DNA of 64,000 nt. Origin: Balaenoptera acutorostrata. Lineage: Eukaryota; Chordata; Mammalia; Artiodactyla; Balaenopteridae. The notes beneath the pieces were generated by a model. The model had not been told where the DNA came from. It saw only the letters and a list, made by a program, of their open reading frames with translations, and made no database searches. Shown here one piece after another: positions 24,701 through 39,700 of the stretch. The translations under genes and the position numbers were made by a program. Positions within the stretch are counted from its first letter, which is position 1; every line of letters begins with the position of its first letter. The stretch spans positions 53,884,356 to 53,948,355 of the forward strand of contig NC_080072.1 of assembly GCF_949987535.1 (NCBI RefSeq), written 5' to 3'.

Positions 24701-27700
24701 TATTTTTCCTTCAGAACCCAGTCATATGACCATAATTGTATTGTTATAGTAGGTGTTATTTATGTATTGTATAGTAGGTACTATTTATGTGCTTCATTAA
24801 GTGTAAATTAAACATTTGTTAAGAATAAATTAATTATTTTAATTAGTCTGTAGTGTAAATATTATCACTTTTTTTACCAATGAGAAAACTGGCTCGGATG
24901 GGGTGAATAACTGCATGAGGTCACACAGTTAATAGACCAGAATTGTGATCATTCAACCATAGTGCTTGGCAGAGAGAGAGAAACAACACTGTGGGAGGAC
25001 CATTCCACTCAATGAACATGTGCTTGAGAAACCATGAAAAGAGAGCCAAGAATCTGCTCCCTCAATTGTTCCTTTGTAATGTGAGAACAATAAAGCCCCA
25101 AAATAATCAAGCTTGTTAGTGATACCTATAGAAAGATTTGTGAATAATTTTTAAAGCATTTCTTGACTGTTGACAAAAAAGTGAAATACATCATCTAAGT
25201 GGCCAGGCAGCCAGACAAGGGTGATGATGGCTTGACTGACATTCAAGAAGAAATTAAAGAATTAATTGATGACCTTAAGGAAACATTGCCTAATAATGTA
25301 TCAGTCTGGGACAATCAGGAGAGAGAAACCACATAGTAATTTAAGCAAGGAAAGTTTAATATAAAGATTTGTTAACTGTAACACGGGATTGGAGTAATGA
25401 GGAATTGGCTAGTAAGAAGTAAAGAATACAGGGTTAATTAACTTGATTGTGGGAATCATGTCACGGTGTATACTTATGTCAAATCATCACACTATACTTT
25501 AAATATATTACAATTTTACTTATCAGTTATATCTCAGAAAGCTGGAAAAAAACTTGAAAAACAGAGAGAAGACTAGGAATAGCAGATGTAAGAAGCAGCC
25601 ACTTCATATTTCCCCTCAGACTGAGATGGAACCTGAGTGGAAGAGGTTGAGATCCAGACCTTGTTGGAGAGGGCACAATGGTGGCTTACTGAAGGCAGAG
25701 AAGTCACTTGGATACTATGTTACATGGCAGAACTTGTCAGAAATCTGACCTTTAGGGTGCAGGAGAAGCTGTTCACAGGGAGGTATCTCACCAGTGGCAC
25801 TTTGCAACAAAAATATTGGGGGTGTTCCAGAGATCTGCTGTACAACATAATGTCTACAGTTTGTTTTTTTTTTTAATTTTATTTATTTAATTTATTTATT
25901 TTTGGCTGCTTTGGGTCTTTGTTGCTGCTTTCTCTAGTTGCAGTGAGCGGGGGCTACTCTTCGTTGTGGTGCGAGTGCTTCTCATTGTGGTGGCTTCTCT
26001 TGTTGCAGAGCTGGCTCTAGGTGCATGGGCTTCAGTAGTTGTGGCGCACGGGCTCAGTAGCTGTGGCTTGCAGGCTCTAGAGCACAAGCTCAGTAGTTGT
26101 GGCGCACGGGCTTAGCTGCTCTGCGGCATGTGGGATCTTCCTGGACCAGGGCTCAATCCCATGTCCCCTGCATTGGCAGGCGGATTCTTAACCACTGCAC
26201 CACCGGGACGTCCCCATAATGCCTATAGTTAATGATAAGATACTGTGTACTTAAAAGTTTGTTAAGAGGGTAGATCTCATGTTAAGTGTTTTTACCATGC
26301 ATACACACACCGCCCCCCCCCCACACAAACACAAAAGAAATGCAAGGACTCTTTTGGAGGTGACGGATGTGTTTATTTCCTTGATCGTGGTTATGGTGAC
26401 AAGAGTGTATATATATACCCAAACTTACCAAATTGTATATATTAATTATGCACTGTTTTTAAAATAAATTTATTTACTTATTTAATTTTGGGCTGTGTTG
26501 GGTCTTTGTTGCTGCACGTGGGCTTTCTCTAGTTGTGGTGAGCGGGGGCTACTCTTCGTTGTAGTGCATGGGCTTCTTATTGCGGTGGCTTCTCTTGTTG
26601 TGGAGCACGGGCTCTAGGCACGCGGGCTTCAGTAGTTGTGGTGCACGGGCTTAGTTGCTCCGCGGCATGTGGGGTCTTCCCGGCCCAGGGCTTGAACCCG
26701 TGTCCCCTGCATTGGCAGGAGGATTCTTAACCACTTTGCCACCAGGGAAGTCCCAATTATGCACCATTTTTAATATACCAATTATACTTCAATGAAGCTA
26801 GAAGGGACCAACAAACACATGAAAGGATGCTCAATATCACTAATCATTAGAGAAATGCAAATCAAAACTACAATGAGGTAAGACCTCACACCAGTCAGAA
26901 TGGCCATCATCAAAAAATCTACAAACAATAAATGCTGGAGAGGGTGTGGAGAAAAGGGAACCCTCTTACATTGTTGGTGGGAATGTCAATTGATACAGCC
27001 ACTATGGAGAACAGTATGGAAGTTTCTTAAAAAAACTAAAGATAGAACTACCATATGACCCAGCAATCCCACTACTGGGCATATACCCTGAGAAAATCAT
27101 AATTCAAAAAGAGACATTTACCACAGTGTTCACTGCAGCACTGTTTACAACAGCCAGGACATGGAAGCAACCTAAGTGTCCATCGACAGATGAATGGATA
27201 AAGAAGATGTGGCACATATATACAATGGACTATTACTCAGCCATAAAAAGAAATGAAATGGAGGTATTTGTAGTGAGGTGGATGGAGTTACAGTCTGTCA
27301 TACAGAGTGAAGTAAGTCAGAAAGAGAAAAATAAATACCATATGCTAACACATATATATGGAATCTCAAAAAAAAAAAAAATGGTTCTGAAGAACCTAGG
27401 GGTAGGACCGAAATAAAGACGCAGACATAGAGAATGGACTTGAGGACACAGGGAGTGGGGAGGGTAAGCTGGGACGAAGTGAGACAGTGGCATGGACATA
27501 TATACACTACCAAATGTAAAATAGGTAGCTAGTGGGAAGCAGCCACATAGCACAGGGAGATCAGCTTGGTGCTTTGTGACCACCTAGAGGGGTGGGATAG
27601 GGAGGATGGGAGGGAGACCCAAGAGGGGGGAGATATGGGGATATATGCATATGTATAGCTGATTCACTTTGTTATACAGCAGAAACTAACACAACATTGT

Positions 27701-30700
27701 AAGGCAATTATACTCCAAGAAAGATGTTAAAAAAAAAAAAAAGACATTTTGCTAAACGTTAGAAAAAAAAAAAGATGTTAAAAAAAACAAAAACAAAGAT
27801 GAACCTCCCATTAGGTTCGAACAGCTCCCTATACCCCTCCTTCATAGTTTTATCCCAGTTTATACTTGGATTTTCAGTACCTCTTTGCTCACTTTCCCTC
27901 CCTGCAAATGTTAACTCCATGAAGGGGACTTGTCGGCCCTTTTTACCACTGTACCCCCAGACCTGCCACAGTACCTGGCCTGTGTAGAAACTCAACAGAC
28001 AGTGACTTAATAAATGGATAAGTGAGTCCTACTACAAAAAAAAAAAAAGCTAGAGGAGAGAAAGGAACATTGGGGATGGAAGGCTGGAGTGCTTGGAGAC
28101 GCCTCCTGTGTTTCAGGACCTGGACCCTGGGGAAGCTGTGTGTGCTTCAGGTCTTGGGTGCTAGACAAACTGCAGGAGCTTGTGGAGTCAGTGCAAACCA
28201 GGAACAAAACCCTCTTTTTCTGCAGTATCTCTCCTTTGCCCTCTGTTGGCATAGCTTAACATCTTGCTGGCTGGCAAAGGAAAACTATTTAAAGGCCTCA
28301 TCCAGTTTTGCAGAACATGAAATAAAGGGTGAATGAGAGCTAAGAGACAATAAGTTGCTAACTCACACAAAAAGTTAAAAAGAAAATAAATGATTAAAAC
28401 TTCTATAATAGATGAAGATAATTACTAAGAATCAGAAGAGCCAACAAGTTGGATTCTTGCTGAAATAGTTGAAGCAATAAAACTTTTATATTGTTTCTGA
28501 GTTCAATCATTCTGTGAAACAAAAATCTCAAAATGGACATCTTAATGGGCAATTAGAGGGGTTTTCAAGTAGCACTGACAGCATGATTTTTGCCTTTGAC
28601 ATCAACTTCAGAACCTAAACCCTACATAAAATGCAACTCCACTGAAAGTGGAAGAGCCAAGATTTGAGTTACTCTGATACTCCTTTTTCTGTTATGTCTG
28701 TGATATGCTATACTGCTTCTCAGGAAATGAGCTAGTATTAATAAATATGATAGAATCCCCCTAGAAGTCATCTACCAAAATTGTGGTACATTCAGTTACT
28801 GACTAGATAATCTTTCATAGCATCCTTTTATTTTACTCATTATTTCTGTTATGAACCAAAAATTTTAGCCTTAAATTTAACTCCAAAGGAATATTAAACT
28901 ATTATTTGTTTTCGCTTATAAAATTGCGTGGCTTTATCTCCCATTTAGATTGTCTGCAGATGCTAACACTACCCTATTCACATCTGTAATTGTTGTATGA
29001 GATTTTTAAGATTAATTCCTTCATAAATAATTAATAGCATTTACCTTTGCCATTCTGAATACTGTGGAGACCATATCTGAATGGCTGTGTCCCTACATTC
29101 ACAACTGCTGTATTTGGCTAACATTGTGTGAGTGCCTGAGATATGTAGTGACACTCAGCAAGACAAAACTGTCTTTTGAAGTTGACTGACTCACCCACTC
29201 ACAAAAGAAGACAGTAGAGGCAGTGGTCTCTAGAAACACACCTTACTTACCTATTGCTATAGCATAGAAGGCCCGTATGCAAATAAAAACCAAAGTTCCT
29301 GCTTTACTTCTCATTTTCAAAGCTTTGAGGTTTGACTTTGTTAAATAGATCCACTCATAAAGACTGGAACAGAAGCCAATAAAAATTAGCTCTGAACATC
29401 TTTCTAGTTTCTCAGAACACTAAATTTGTGTTCATACTTCAAACAACTTTACATAACAAATTGTAAATAATAGTTAACGTTTGAATAGCACTTTACTCTT
29501 TTCAAAGTAGTTTTACATTCAGTGTCTCAGTTAATCCTCAGAGCAATCCAGAATAGTAACTGATATTCTTATCTTCATTTTATAGATGTTGAAACTTCAT
29601 CTGAGAGATTAAGTAGCTAATCCAAGTCCACATAGTAAAAAATAAACTGGGGCTGCAATTCATCTTGTGATGTCAAACTTCACTACATTATAATGCTTAA
29701 AATTGTTTTCCTGTTTTACGGATGGGGAAACTGAGGCATAGAGCAGTTAAATGATTTGTCCAGAGTTTCAAGCTTAGGTTTAAAATAAAGGTATATGTTT
29801 ATGTAATTGTACTAAATGTGTGGAATAGTGAAGGTGTGATGTAAAGGAAAATTAGAACATTTTGGTTCTTAGTCCTTAAACTTCCATTTATCAGAAGAGC
29901 TAGCTGTGAGGCTACCCTGCGCGGGGGGTGTTAGGAGGTTTACATAGGTACATTTGCAAGATGGTCCAGTAGACCTTTACAGTCCTAGGACTGTTAGTTA
30001 CAGATCAAAGGAGAGAGTTAGGAAAGAAAACTGTCTTTACAGTGTTGTCAGAGTACATTCCATGCTCTTTTTCCTTCTTTTTGCAGAGATGTTGGCAATG
30101 TGGTTGAAGCCATGTATGGGGACCTTCCTCCTCCAATTATGCTCATTGGACATAGCATGGGTGGTGCTATTGCAGTCCACACAGCATCATCCAACCTGGT
30201 GCCAAGCCTCTTGGGTCTGTGCATGATCGATGTTGTGGAAGGTAAGTTTTTTTAGTGCTGAGCAAATCAAAATCTTTGACTTACCAAAGACATCCATGGT
30301 AGATTATTGTTATCTTGTTTTTATTTATTATTGACTTCTCTCATCTCGAAGTATGTTCCTCTGTCTTTTATATCTTTTTTTTAATGTTATTTTGTGGCAG
30401 AGGCATTCCCAGTATTTTTTTATTGGGATACAATTGACATATAACTTTGCATTAGTTTCAGATGTACAAAATAATGATTTGATATATGTACATATTGTGA
30501 AATGATCACCACAATATGTCTAGTTAACATCTATCACCACACGTACTTACATATTTTTTTTCTTGTGATGAGAACTTTTAAGATCTATTCTCTTAGCAAC
30601 TTTCAAATATGCAGTACAGTATTAACTATAGTCACCATGCTGTATGTTACATCCCTAGGACTTATTTTATAACTGGAAGTTCGTACTTTTCACACCTTCA

Positions 30701-33700
30701 CCCATTTTGCCCACACCCCACATTATGTAATAATTTTACATGTCATCAAAAACTCTTCATAAACATCTTTTATGGCTGCATAATATTTCAGTTGTATGTA
30801 TGCCCCATAATTTTATTTAACATCTAAAAAGAAACTGCCATGTCTTCTATGACCCAGCATCAGAAGTCACACTATTGCTCATATAAGGCAGCCAGCCCTA
30901 TTCAGTGTGGAGAGACTGTTGAATACCAGGAGGCAAAAACCATTGAAGGCTGTCTTGGAAGCTGGCTATCACATCAGTCTTCTGAATTTTCTTAAACTGC
31001 TTCTTTTTTCCCCCCCAAGTGCCACTTAATTCTGCTGTCATTGAGGGGAGATGTATACAGTTGACTCATTAAGTATAAATGCTCAGAATATCTTAAGTGC
31101 TGTGGTTAAATTTTTTTGTTTAACATCTAGGTACAGCCATGGATGCACTTAATAGCATGCAGAATTTCTTACGTGGTCGTCCTAAAACCTTCAAGTCTCT
31201 GGAGAATGCCGTTGAATGGAGGTAACCCACAAATCTATATTGTCTATATTTTAAATGTTAGATTGTAGCTTTCCTTTTTCATCAGCTCAAGCACCAAGTT
31301 GAAAGGAATATTTTAGTTCCCATGCCTTAGCTTTATTGTAGTATCATGTATGGAAACATTTACATAAGGAGCAGATTTTTAAAAATATATTTTAAATGTT
31401 TCAGACTTGGCTCAGTTCTCTAAAACCCATCCTTTTTCCAATACACTATAGTACCTCCTAGAATCTTAATAATTATGGATCATCTGCTGTCTAGCTGTTC
31501 CCATCTCTAAGGTGGGAGTTTGGACTAAATGAGATTCTAAGGCCTTTTCCATCTCTGATGCTCCATGGTTCTAGATTCACTTTCTGTGTTCCAGAGAAGA
31601 TGGAGAAACAGATGGTTGTGGGTTCCCTTTTCAGTTTTTATTTGGTTTTTGCATAAATAAAAACCCTTTGGCTAAATGGTTCTCATAAAAATTACTGACA
31701 GAATTGGCTATGGCTTCCACTTAAGTAAAGGCTGTTCAGTCATTAATTATACGCTAATTCAATCAATTATTTGAATATTTATTAAATGTGTTTATATTTA
31801 TTGAACACTTTGTGCTAAAGGGTAATGATTCAAAGATGAGTAAAGCACTGTCCCTCCCCCAAGGATATCAGTCTTGGGATAAAATATCTTCAGTGTCCTG
31901 TCTTCCTACCTGTCCCTCAAAATCCATTTCTAGTCCCCTCTCCAGAACCCTTCCTATAACTCCTACAAACCACCCAGGTCCCTCCTTCAGCAAAATTGCT
32001 AAAGACCTTTAAGTCTGTATTATATTGTACTGTTTACCCCTTAAGTCTTCTAATCCTCCTTTAAGGGATATGCTTATATTGTTAATTTTCATTTCTGTCT
32101 TAATGCCCTTCCTGCATCATAAGGTCAGAAGCTATTCTCTATTTCTTTTGTACTTTCATATAGCATATAGCATATAGCATACTGCTGGCTGCTTTAGCAG
32201 GCAGAACGTATCTATTTACTGAGTCAGAGATATCAAGTGGAAATTAAGGACCTGGTAAATATATCCTAGGGATTCCTCCTAGGACAGAGGATCTCATGCC
32301 AAATATGGCTTGCCAGAATGATATTTGTGTTTGATATGGTTGCTTTTGCCTCCCCTGTTCACTACTGTGATGCAAGATGTACTCTTGGAAGCACCAAAAA
32401 TCTCTCCATCTTGAGCAGCCACACTGAGAATGCGGCTGCTGCCAGCTCAACATGAACCTTGGGCACTCTGCCTGCTTCCCCAGTAACAACTAGTGAGAAA
32501 ATTATTCCAAATAACTTAAAATTTATTCAGTAAACATTTTTTTTTTTAGTACCTAAGATGTGTCAGTGCCTGATCTAAGAACTGGGGATGAATCAGGCTT
32601 AGTTCCTATCATCAAAAAACTGGGAACATACATACAAGTAAATGCATAAACACAATACAATGAAGAAGGTACAGAAGACAGGCACCCAAACCAGCCCAGG
32701 GGTCATGATGAACCTTTTGTTAAGGGGAGATAGAGTCTTGATTCTAGTGCCAGATGTAGGGTAGAATAGGCATTCCATTTGTTGTATGTTAAAATGTTCT
32801 GGGTTCTATGAGAGCCACTGATTTCTAGATACTTTCTGAGCCTAACAATCAGAAAGAATACAGTGAAGTTTTTGGTAATTTTGTTTTGTGTCTGCTGGAT
32901 ATCTGAATCAAGTATATGACTCATGGCCATTTTGGTTTTTCTAGATAATTTTCTTTTGAAAAAAAAAAAGGTGTTGAAATACAAGACCAATCTATTTAAA
33001 TTCAGTAAAGATTTAAAGCAAAGTGAATTTCTGCTTTTGCCCTCTTGGTCATCCAAATGAGAGGCAGTAGGGTGTAGTCATTAAGAGCCAGGGCTTTGAA
33101 ATTTGAAAAAGAATAGATACAGGTGTATGTATAGCTGAATCACTTTGCTGTACACCTGAAACTAACACAACATTGTTAATCAACTATACCCCAAATTAAA
33201 ATAAAAAGTTAAAAAAAAAAAAAAAGAGCCTGGGCTTTGAGGTCAGATATGGATTTCATCTTGGTTCCACCACCTGGCTGTTCTGAGGAAAACAGAATAG
33301 GGGAAGGAGTGGGGAGTAGGGGTGATGACAAAAGTGAGAAATTGGTTAGGAAATAATCATAGTTGTAGAAAAGAGTAACGATGGTAATCATAGACTATGA
33401 TGGCAACAGAGGAAGTTATGTGGTCATATTTGGAATGTATTTTGAAGGTAGAGCTGACAGAACTACCTTATGGATAGTGTGTTGGGAGAGGGGGTTGGGG
33501 GAGATGGCAGTATTCAAGGATGACTTCTAGGTTTTTAGCCTAACCAATTGGTGAATGGTAGAGACAAAGAACAGCAGATTTGAGAGCAGGCAAGGGGCAG
33601 GGTATCAGGATTTTTGTTTGGATAAGCTGAAATGCTTATTATACATCTAAGTGAAAATGTTAAATAGGCACTTGTATACACTAGTTAGAAGAGGTTGAGC

Positions 33701-36700
33701 TAGAGATAAATTGGAGAATCATCATCACATAGATAACATTTAAAGCCAAAATATTGAATGCAGTTACCTAGTTGATAGAAAAAGATCCAAGAACTGAGCC
33801 TTGGGTTGCTCTACAATATTGAGAGCTTGGGAAGGAAAGGAAGATCCAACAAAAGAAACTGAAAAGACACAGTTGGTGAGATAGAAGGAAAGCAAGAGAG
33901 CAGCATAGCAAGTGTTTATAGAAAGAAGGAGAGGGGATCTAGGTCAAATGCTGCTGAGAGATCAAGTAAGGTAAAGACTAAGAAATGACCATTAGGATTG
34001 GCATGATGGAGGTGACCTTGACAAAGGAAATCTCAGAAAGTAGGAGATAAAAACCTGATATAAGTTGGGGATATTGGTTGAGGAAAGGATGGGAGGTGAC
34101 AAAGTGGAGAAAGCATGTAAGATAACTTTTTTGAGAATTTTTGTTGTATAGGAGAGCAGAGAAATGGGGTAGTATCTAGAAGTGAATATGGGGTTGAAAA
34201 TGTTTTTAAAAGGCTAGAGAAGGTTTTTATTTTTATTTATTTTTTGATGTGGATCATTTTTTAAAAACATTCATTCATTAAAATTCATTTATTCATTTAG
34301 CTAGCTAGCTACCTGTGCCGGGATCTTTAGCTGCGGCATACAAACTCTCAGTTGTGGCATGTGGGACCTAGTTCCCTCACCAGGGATGGAACCCAGGCCC
34401 CCTGCATTGGGAGCGCAGTGTTAGCCACTGGACCACCAGGGAAGTCCCCTAGAGGATGTTTTTAAAGGATGTTTTATAGTATTCACTAGAGAAAAAAATT
34501 AGAACATAAGAAAGAGACAGGATAAGTAAAGGAAACGAGGTCTTCATAAACAAGAGAGGATGGGAAACCAGTGCCCAACATTGGCCTTGAATAGGAACAG
34601 AGATATTTCACCTATTAAACAGTCTTCAAAGGCAGAGTATATGATTATAAATACTAGTGGATTTGTAGATTCAGTTTGTGGTAGAAAAACGACGTAGTAG
34701 TTCTGATTGCCTCTGTTTATCATTAAAATAAGAAACAAAGTCATTATCTAAGGGGGGGTACACTAAAATTTTATGTGATTTTTCTTGTTTGTTTTAAGCA
34801 AAAAAATGAGATTTGAAGAAATGTGTTCTTGTGGGCCTGCTTCAGGTGGTGTTTTCAGTTCCCCCTGGGACATGTCTTTTTGCTTGGGCCTTAGCCAGCT
34901 CTGAGAAGACTAATCTATATTTTTAGAGTCAAAGCTCCTAAGTTCTATCATGGCATGCAAGACCCTCTAGGAGCTAGCCCCTGCATGCCTATCCTTACTC
35001 TGTCACACTACTCCTTTACTCTCCTCTGCTCCTCCTTGCACTCTGCCTTCTAAAATCATCCTCCTCCTGACTTTTTCACATCATGGTGTCTTCATTCACA
35101 ACGTGCCTTCTGCCTGTTTTGCTCTGACCACCAGCTTTTACCTTCCGCTTAACTTATCTTCAGTCCTCAGTTTAGGCAAGACATTTGGGAAGCTTTCTCT
35201 AACCTCATTCAGAATAAAGTGGTTCCTTTGAACCTTGCTTTATTATATTAAAATCATTTGTTGTGTTTCTTTCCCCCACTGAATAATGTGCTTCTTGAGC
35301 GCAGGCCTGGCACATAGTATCCTACTGGTAAATATTTGCAGAACTGAAGTGATTTTAATGCCTTTACTTAATTTTTACTGCTTGGCTTATAGCCATAATA
35401 ACCAAGTGGGAAGTAGTGGTAGTCTCCATGGTAAGCTACATTGGTAACCACACCTTTTTAGTAGATCGCACAGAATCTGCAGAATTATTGATTTGACCCT
35501 GGTGACATGATAAGATGGATGCTGAATAACCTCCTCTCTCCTGTCTCACTTTTCTCTTCTAGTGTGAAGAGCGGCCAGATTCGAAATCTGGAGTCTGCCC
35601 GTGTCTCAATGGTTGGCCAAGTCAAACAGTAGGTCTTATTTTGCCCCCTTGGGCTGGTTAGAGGCTGAAACATGGTGAGGGAATTACAGATTGCTTTTAT
35701 TGTCATATACCTATTCTACCATCTTGGTGAATGCCTTCATTATTTTAGATAATTTTTATAAGTGAGCTCATTAGGGCCAGCTATATAGATTTTCCTTTTT
35801 TCTTTCTTCTTTTTTGAGGAAATCCCAAAGCCAAATAATGTCTTCTATATAATACTGGATTACCTTATTAGCACAACTGTAGGTGTTAAAAGGTGAAGAA
35901 TACCAGAGAAAGGACGTTAAATTAAGTGTTCACTCCAGTGCTGGCAGCTATGGTTTCATTCTTTTTTTTTAACATCTTTATTGGAGTATAATTGCTTTAC
36001 AATGGTGTGTTAGTTTCTGCTGTATACCGAAGTGAATCAGCTATATGTATACATATATCCCCATATCTCCTTCCTCTTGCGTCTCCCTCCCACTCTCCCT
36101 ATCCCACCCCTCTAGGTGGTCACAAAGCACCGAGCTGATCTCCCTGTGCTGTGCGGCTGCTTCCCACTAGCTATCTATTTTACGTTTGGTAGTGTATATA
36201 TGTCCATGCCACTCTCTCACTTCGTCCCAGCTTACCCTTCCCACTCCCCTTGTCCTCAAGTCCATTCTCTACGTCTACATCTTTATTCCTGTCCTGCCCC
36301 TAGGTTCTTCAGAACCATTTTTTTTTTTAAGATTCCATATATATGTGTTAGCATATGGTATTTGTTTTTCTTTTTCTGACTTACTTCACTCTGTATGACA
36401 GACTCTAGGTCCATCCACCTCACTACCAATAGTTCAATTTCATTTCTTTTTATGGCTGAGTAATATTCCATTGTATATATGTGCCACATCTTCTTTATCC
36501 ATTCATCTGTCGATGGACACTTAGGTTGCTTCCATGTCCTGGCTATTGTAAATAGTGCTGCAGTGAACAATGTGTTACATGTCTCTTTTTGAATTATGGT
36601 TTTCTCAGGGTATATGCCCAGTAGTGGGATTGCTGGGTCATATGGTAGTTCTATTTTTAGTTTTTTAAGGAATCTCCATACTGTTCTCCGTAGTGGCTGT

Positions 36701-39700
36701 ATCAGTTTACATTCCCACCAACAGTGTAAGAGGGTTCCCTTTTCTCCACACCCTCTCCAGCATTTATTGTTTGTAGATTTTTTGATGATGGCCATTCTGA
36801 CCGGTGTAAGGTGATAGATACCTCATTGTAGTTTTGTTTTGTTCTGTTTTGTTTTAATTTATTTACTTTTGACTGCGTTGGGTATTCGTTGCTGTGCACG
36901 GGCTTTCTCTAGTTGCTTTGAGTGGGGGCTACTCTTCGTTGCGGTGCGCGGGCCTCTCACTGGGGTGGCTTCTCTTGCTGCGGAGCCCAGGCTCTAGGCA
37001 CGCGAGCTTCAGTAGTTGTGGCACGTGGGCTCAGTAGTTGTGGCTCGCGGGCTCTAGAGCGCAGGCTCAGTAGTTGTGGCACACGGGCTTAGTTGCTCCG
37101 TGGCATGTGGGATCTTCCCAGACCAGGTCTCGAACCCGTATTCCCTGCATTGGCAGGCAGATTCTTAACCACTGTACCACCAGGGAAGCCCTCATTGTAG
37201 TTTTGATTTGCATTTCACTAATGATTAGTGATGTTGAGTGTCCTTTCATGTGTTTGTTGGCAATCTGTATATCTTCTTCGGAGAAATGTCTTTTTAGGTC
37301 TTCTGCCCATTTTTGGATTGGGTTGTTTTTTTTGATATTGAGCTGCATGAGCTGCTTGTATATTTTGGAGATTAATCCTTTGTCAGTTGCTTCATTTACA
37401 AATATTTTCTCCCATTCTGAGGGTTGTCTTTTAGTCTTGTTTTTGGTTTCCTTTGCTGTGCAAAAGCTTTTAAGTCTCATTAAGTCCCATTTGTTTATTT
37501 TTGTTTTTATTTCCATTACTCTAGGAGGTGGGTCAAAAAGGACCTTGCTGTGATTTATGTCATAGAGTGTTCAGCCTATGTTTTCCTCTAAGAGTTTGAT
37601 AGTGTCTGGCCTTACATTTAGGTCTTTAATCCATTTTGAGTTTATTTTTGTGTATGGTGTTAAAAAGTGTTCTAATTTCATTCTTTTACACGTAGCTGTC
37701 CCGTTTTCCCAGCACCACTTATTGAAGAGGCTGTCTTTTCTCCATTGTATATTCTTGCCTCCTTTATCAAAGATGATGTGACCATATCTGTGTGGGTTTA
37801 TCTTTGGGCTTTCTATCCTGTTCCATTGATCTATATTTCTGTTTTTTTGTGCCAGTATATGGTTTTATTCTGATAAGAGTCTCCTTCTAAGCCAAACCTG
37901 GTTGTGAGGAAATTATATTATAAAAGCTTTGGCATAGCCTGAGTGAAAGCCAGATTTTAAGGGTGAGCTAAGATTATTTAGCCCAATTGATCCTCCTGGA
38001 TAGGGTTACATCAGTCCTGGGTATTGCTATATAGTCACAAAATAAACTTTAGGTGAATTGGGAAAATGTTGCCCACCAGGACAAACAGCACAAGAGTTGA
38101 TGAAAATGATAATGGCATTATTGAATGCCTGCTATTTGCCAGGCACTGTGCAAGGTATTTTATATACACTATGTAAAATTTAAAACCTTGTGTAATGGAA
38201 ATCTTTCAAACGTACACAAGTAGAATAATATAATGAACCCCAATGTACCCATTGCCCATCTTCAACAGTTATGAACTCACGGACAGTCTTGTTTCATTTG
38301 TGCCCCTATTTATTTCCCCTAAGGACAAAATATTTTGAAAGAAATTTCAGATAAACATAATTTTCTCTGTAAGATTTTGGTATGCTCTAAAAGGTAAGGA
38401 CACTTTAAGCACAGTCACAAGACCGCTGTCACACCTAAAAAAATTAACATTTCCTTAATATCATCAAAGGTCTTTAGTATTCACTTACCTGATTATCTCA
38501 TAAATTTTTTTAGTTCAAACCAGAATTATAATAAGGTAAATACATAGCAATTGATTGATAAATCTCTTAAGTATCTTTTAATCTATAGGTTCCACTTCTC
38601 ACTCTCTCTTTTTTTTTTTTTCCTGGCAATTTATTTGTTGAGGAAATCTACTTGTTTGCCCTGTAGAACTTCCCACAATCTGGATTTGCTGATTGATTCC
38701 TCAAGGTGTAATTTAACATGTTCCTTTATTCCCTGTATTTTCTGTAAATTGTTAGATCAGAGGTTTGATCAATCTTAGGTTTGTTTGTTGTTATTTTGGT
38801 TTTTTTATTTGTTTGCAAGTATAGGTGATATTGTATACTGCCATCAGGAGGCACATAATGGTCTGGTTGTCTCTTTTATTTTTTTAATGTTAGTAGCCAT
38901 TGATGATCACTACCTAGATTCATTCATTCATTCATTTGCACTATCTCATTTAATCCTTACCATACCTCTTCAAGGTAACTATTGTTTTATAGGGGAGGAA
39001 ATGGAAGTTCAGAAAGGTAAAGTGACTTTCCCGGGATCACATAGCTAATGAATGATAGAGCTCATATTCAAATTCCCGTGTTTTTGACTTCAAGGCCTAT
39101 ATTACGGATTTTATATCCATAATATATAAAAAGGGAAAGGGAAATTTGAGTAGTAATATCTGGCAGGCACAATGCAGAGGTTTTAAATAAGCTGTGAGGC
39201 TGCTCACTTTTCAATGCTTAAATATTTTGAGATCTGACTTGTCTAAGCAGTGGTAAAGCATTTTGAAAGGGAGTTAATTTACATGGCTTGTATGCAGGTA
39301 GTTCGCTGATTTGTAAATTTTTACTTCAAGTGGTGTTTTCTCTAAATACGTAAACCTATGTATGTAAGAGTCTGTGTGTTTTAATTGTGACGTAGATATC
39401 TGCTGGAACCTTCTTGCCCTTCTTGATCTAGGTATAATTCTCTTGGCCCTCCCAATCCACTCCCAAAGCACATGTTGTTTCTTTGATACTTTGACCTAGA
39501 TGTGAAACTTGACACCCCAAGTTCCTAAGAAAACCCCCACTTAACAAAACACTTGTGAACATACAGGTCACTGAAGGTTTGGTAGAGGAGACAGAGAAGG
39601 AGAAGTTATTCTTAAAAATCCACCACTGAAGCTTGACTGACCCTTGAATTTATCCCAGTCTCTTTTTGTCTTGCTTGTTCTCTCTCCTTTCCTCCCTTCT

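Noticed and set aside
29954..30226. 90-codon + strand frame
   Set aside because: It overlaps exon 6 in the wrong frame; the PPME1 frame with GHSMG is the real one.
36283..36795. 170-codon minus-strand frame
   Set aside because: C-terminal L1 ORF2 fragment of a 5'-truncated copy.
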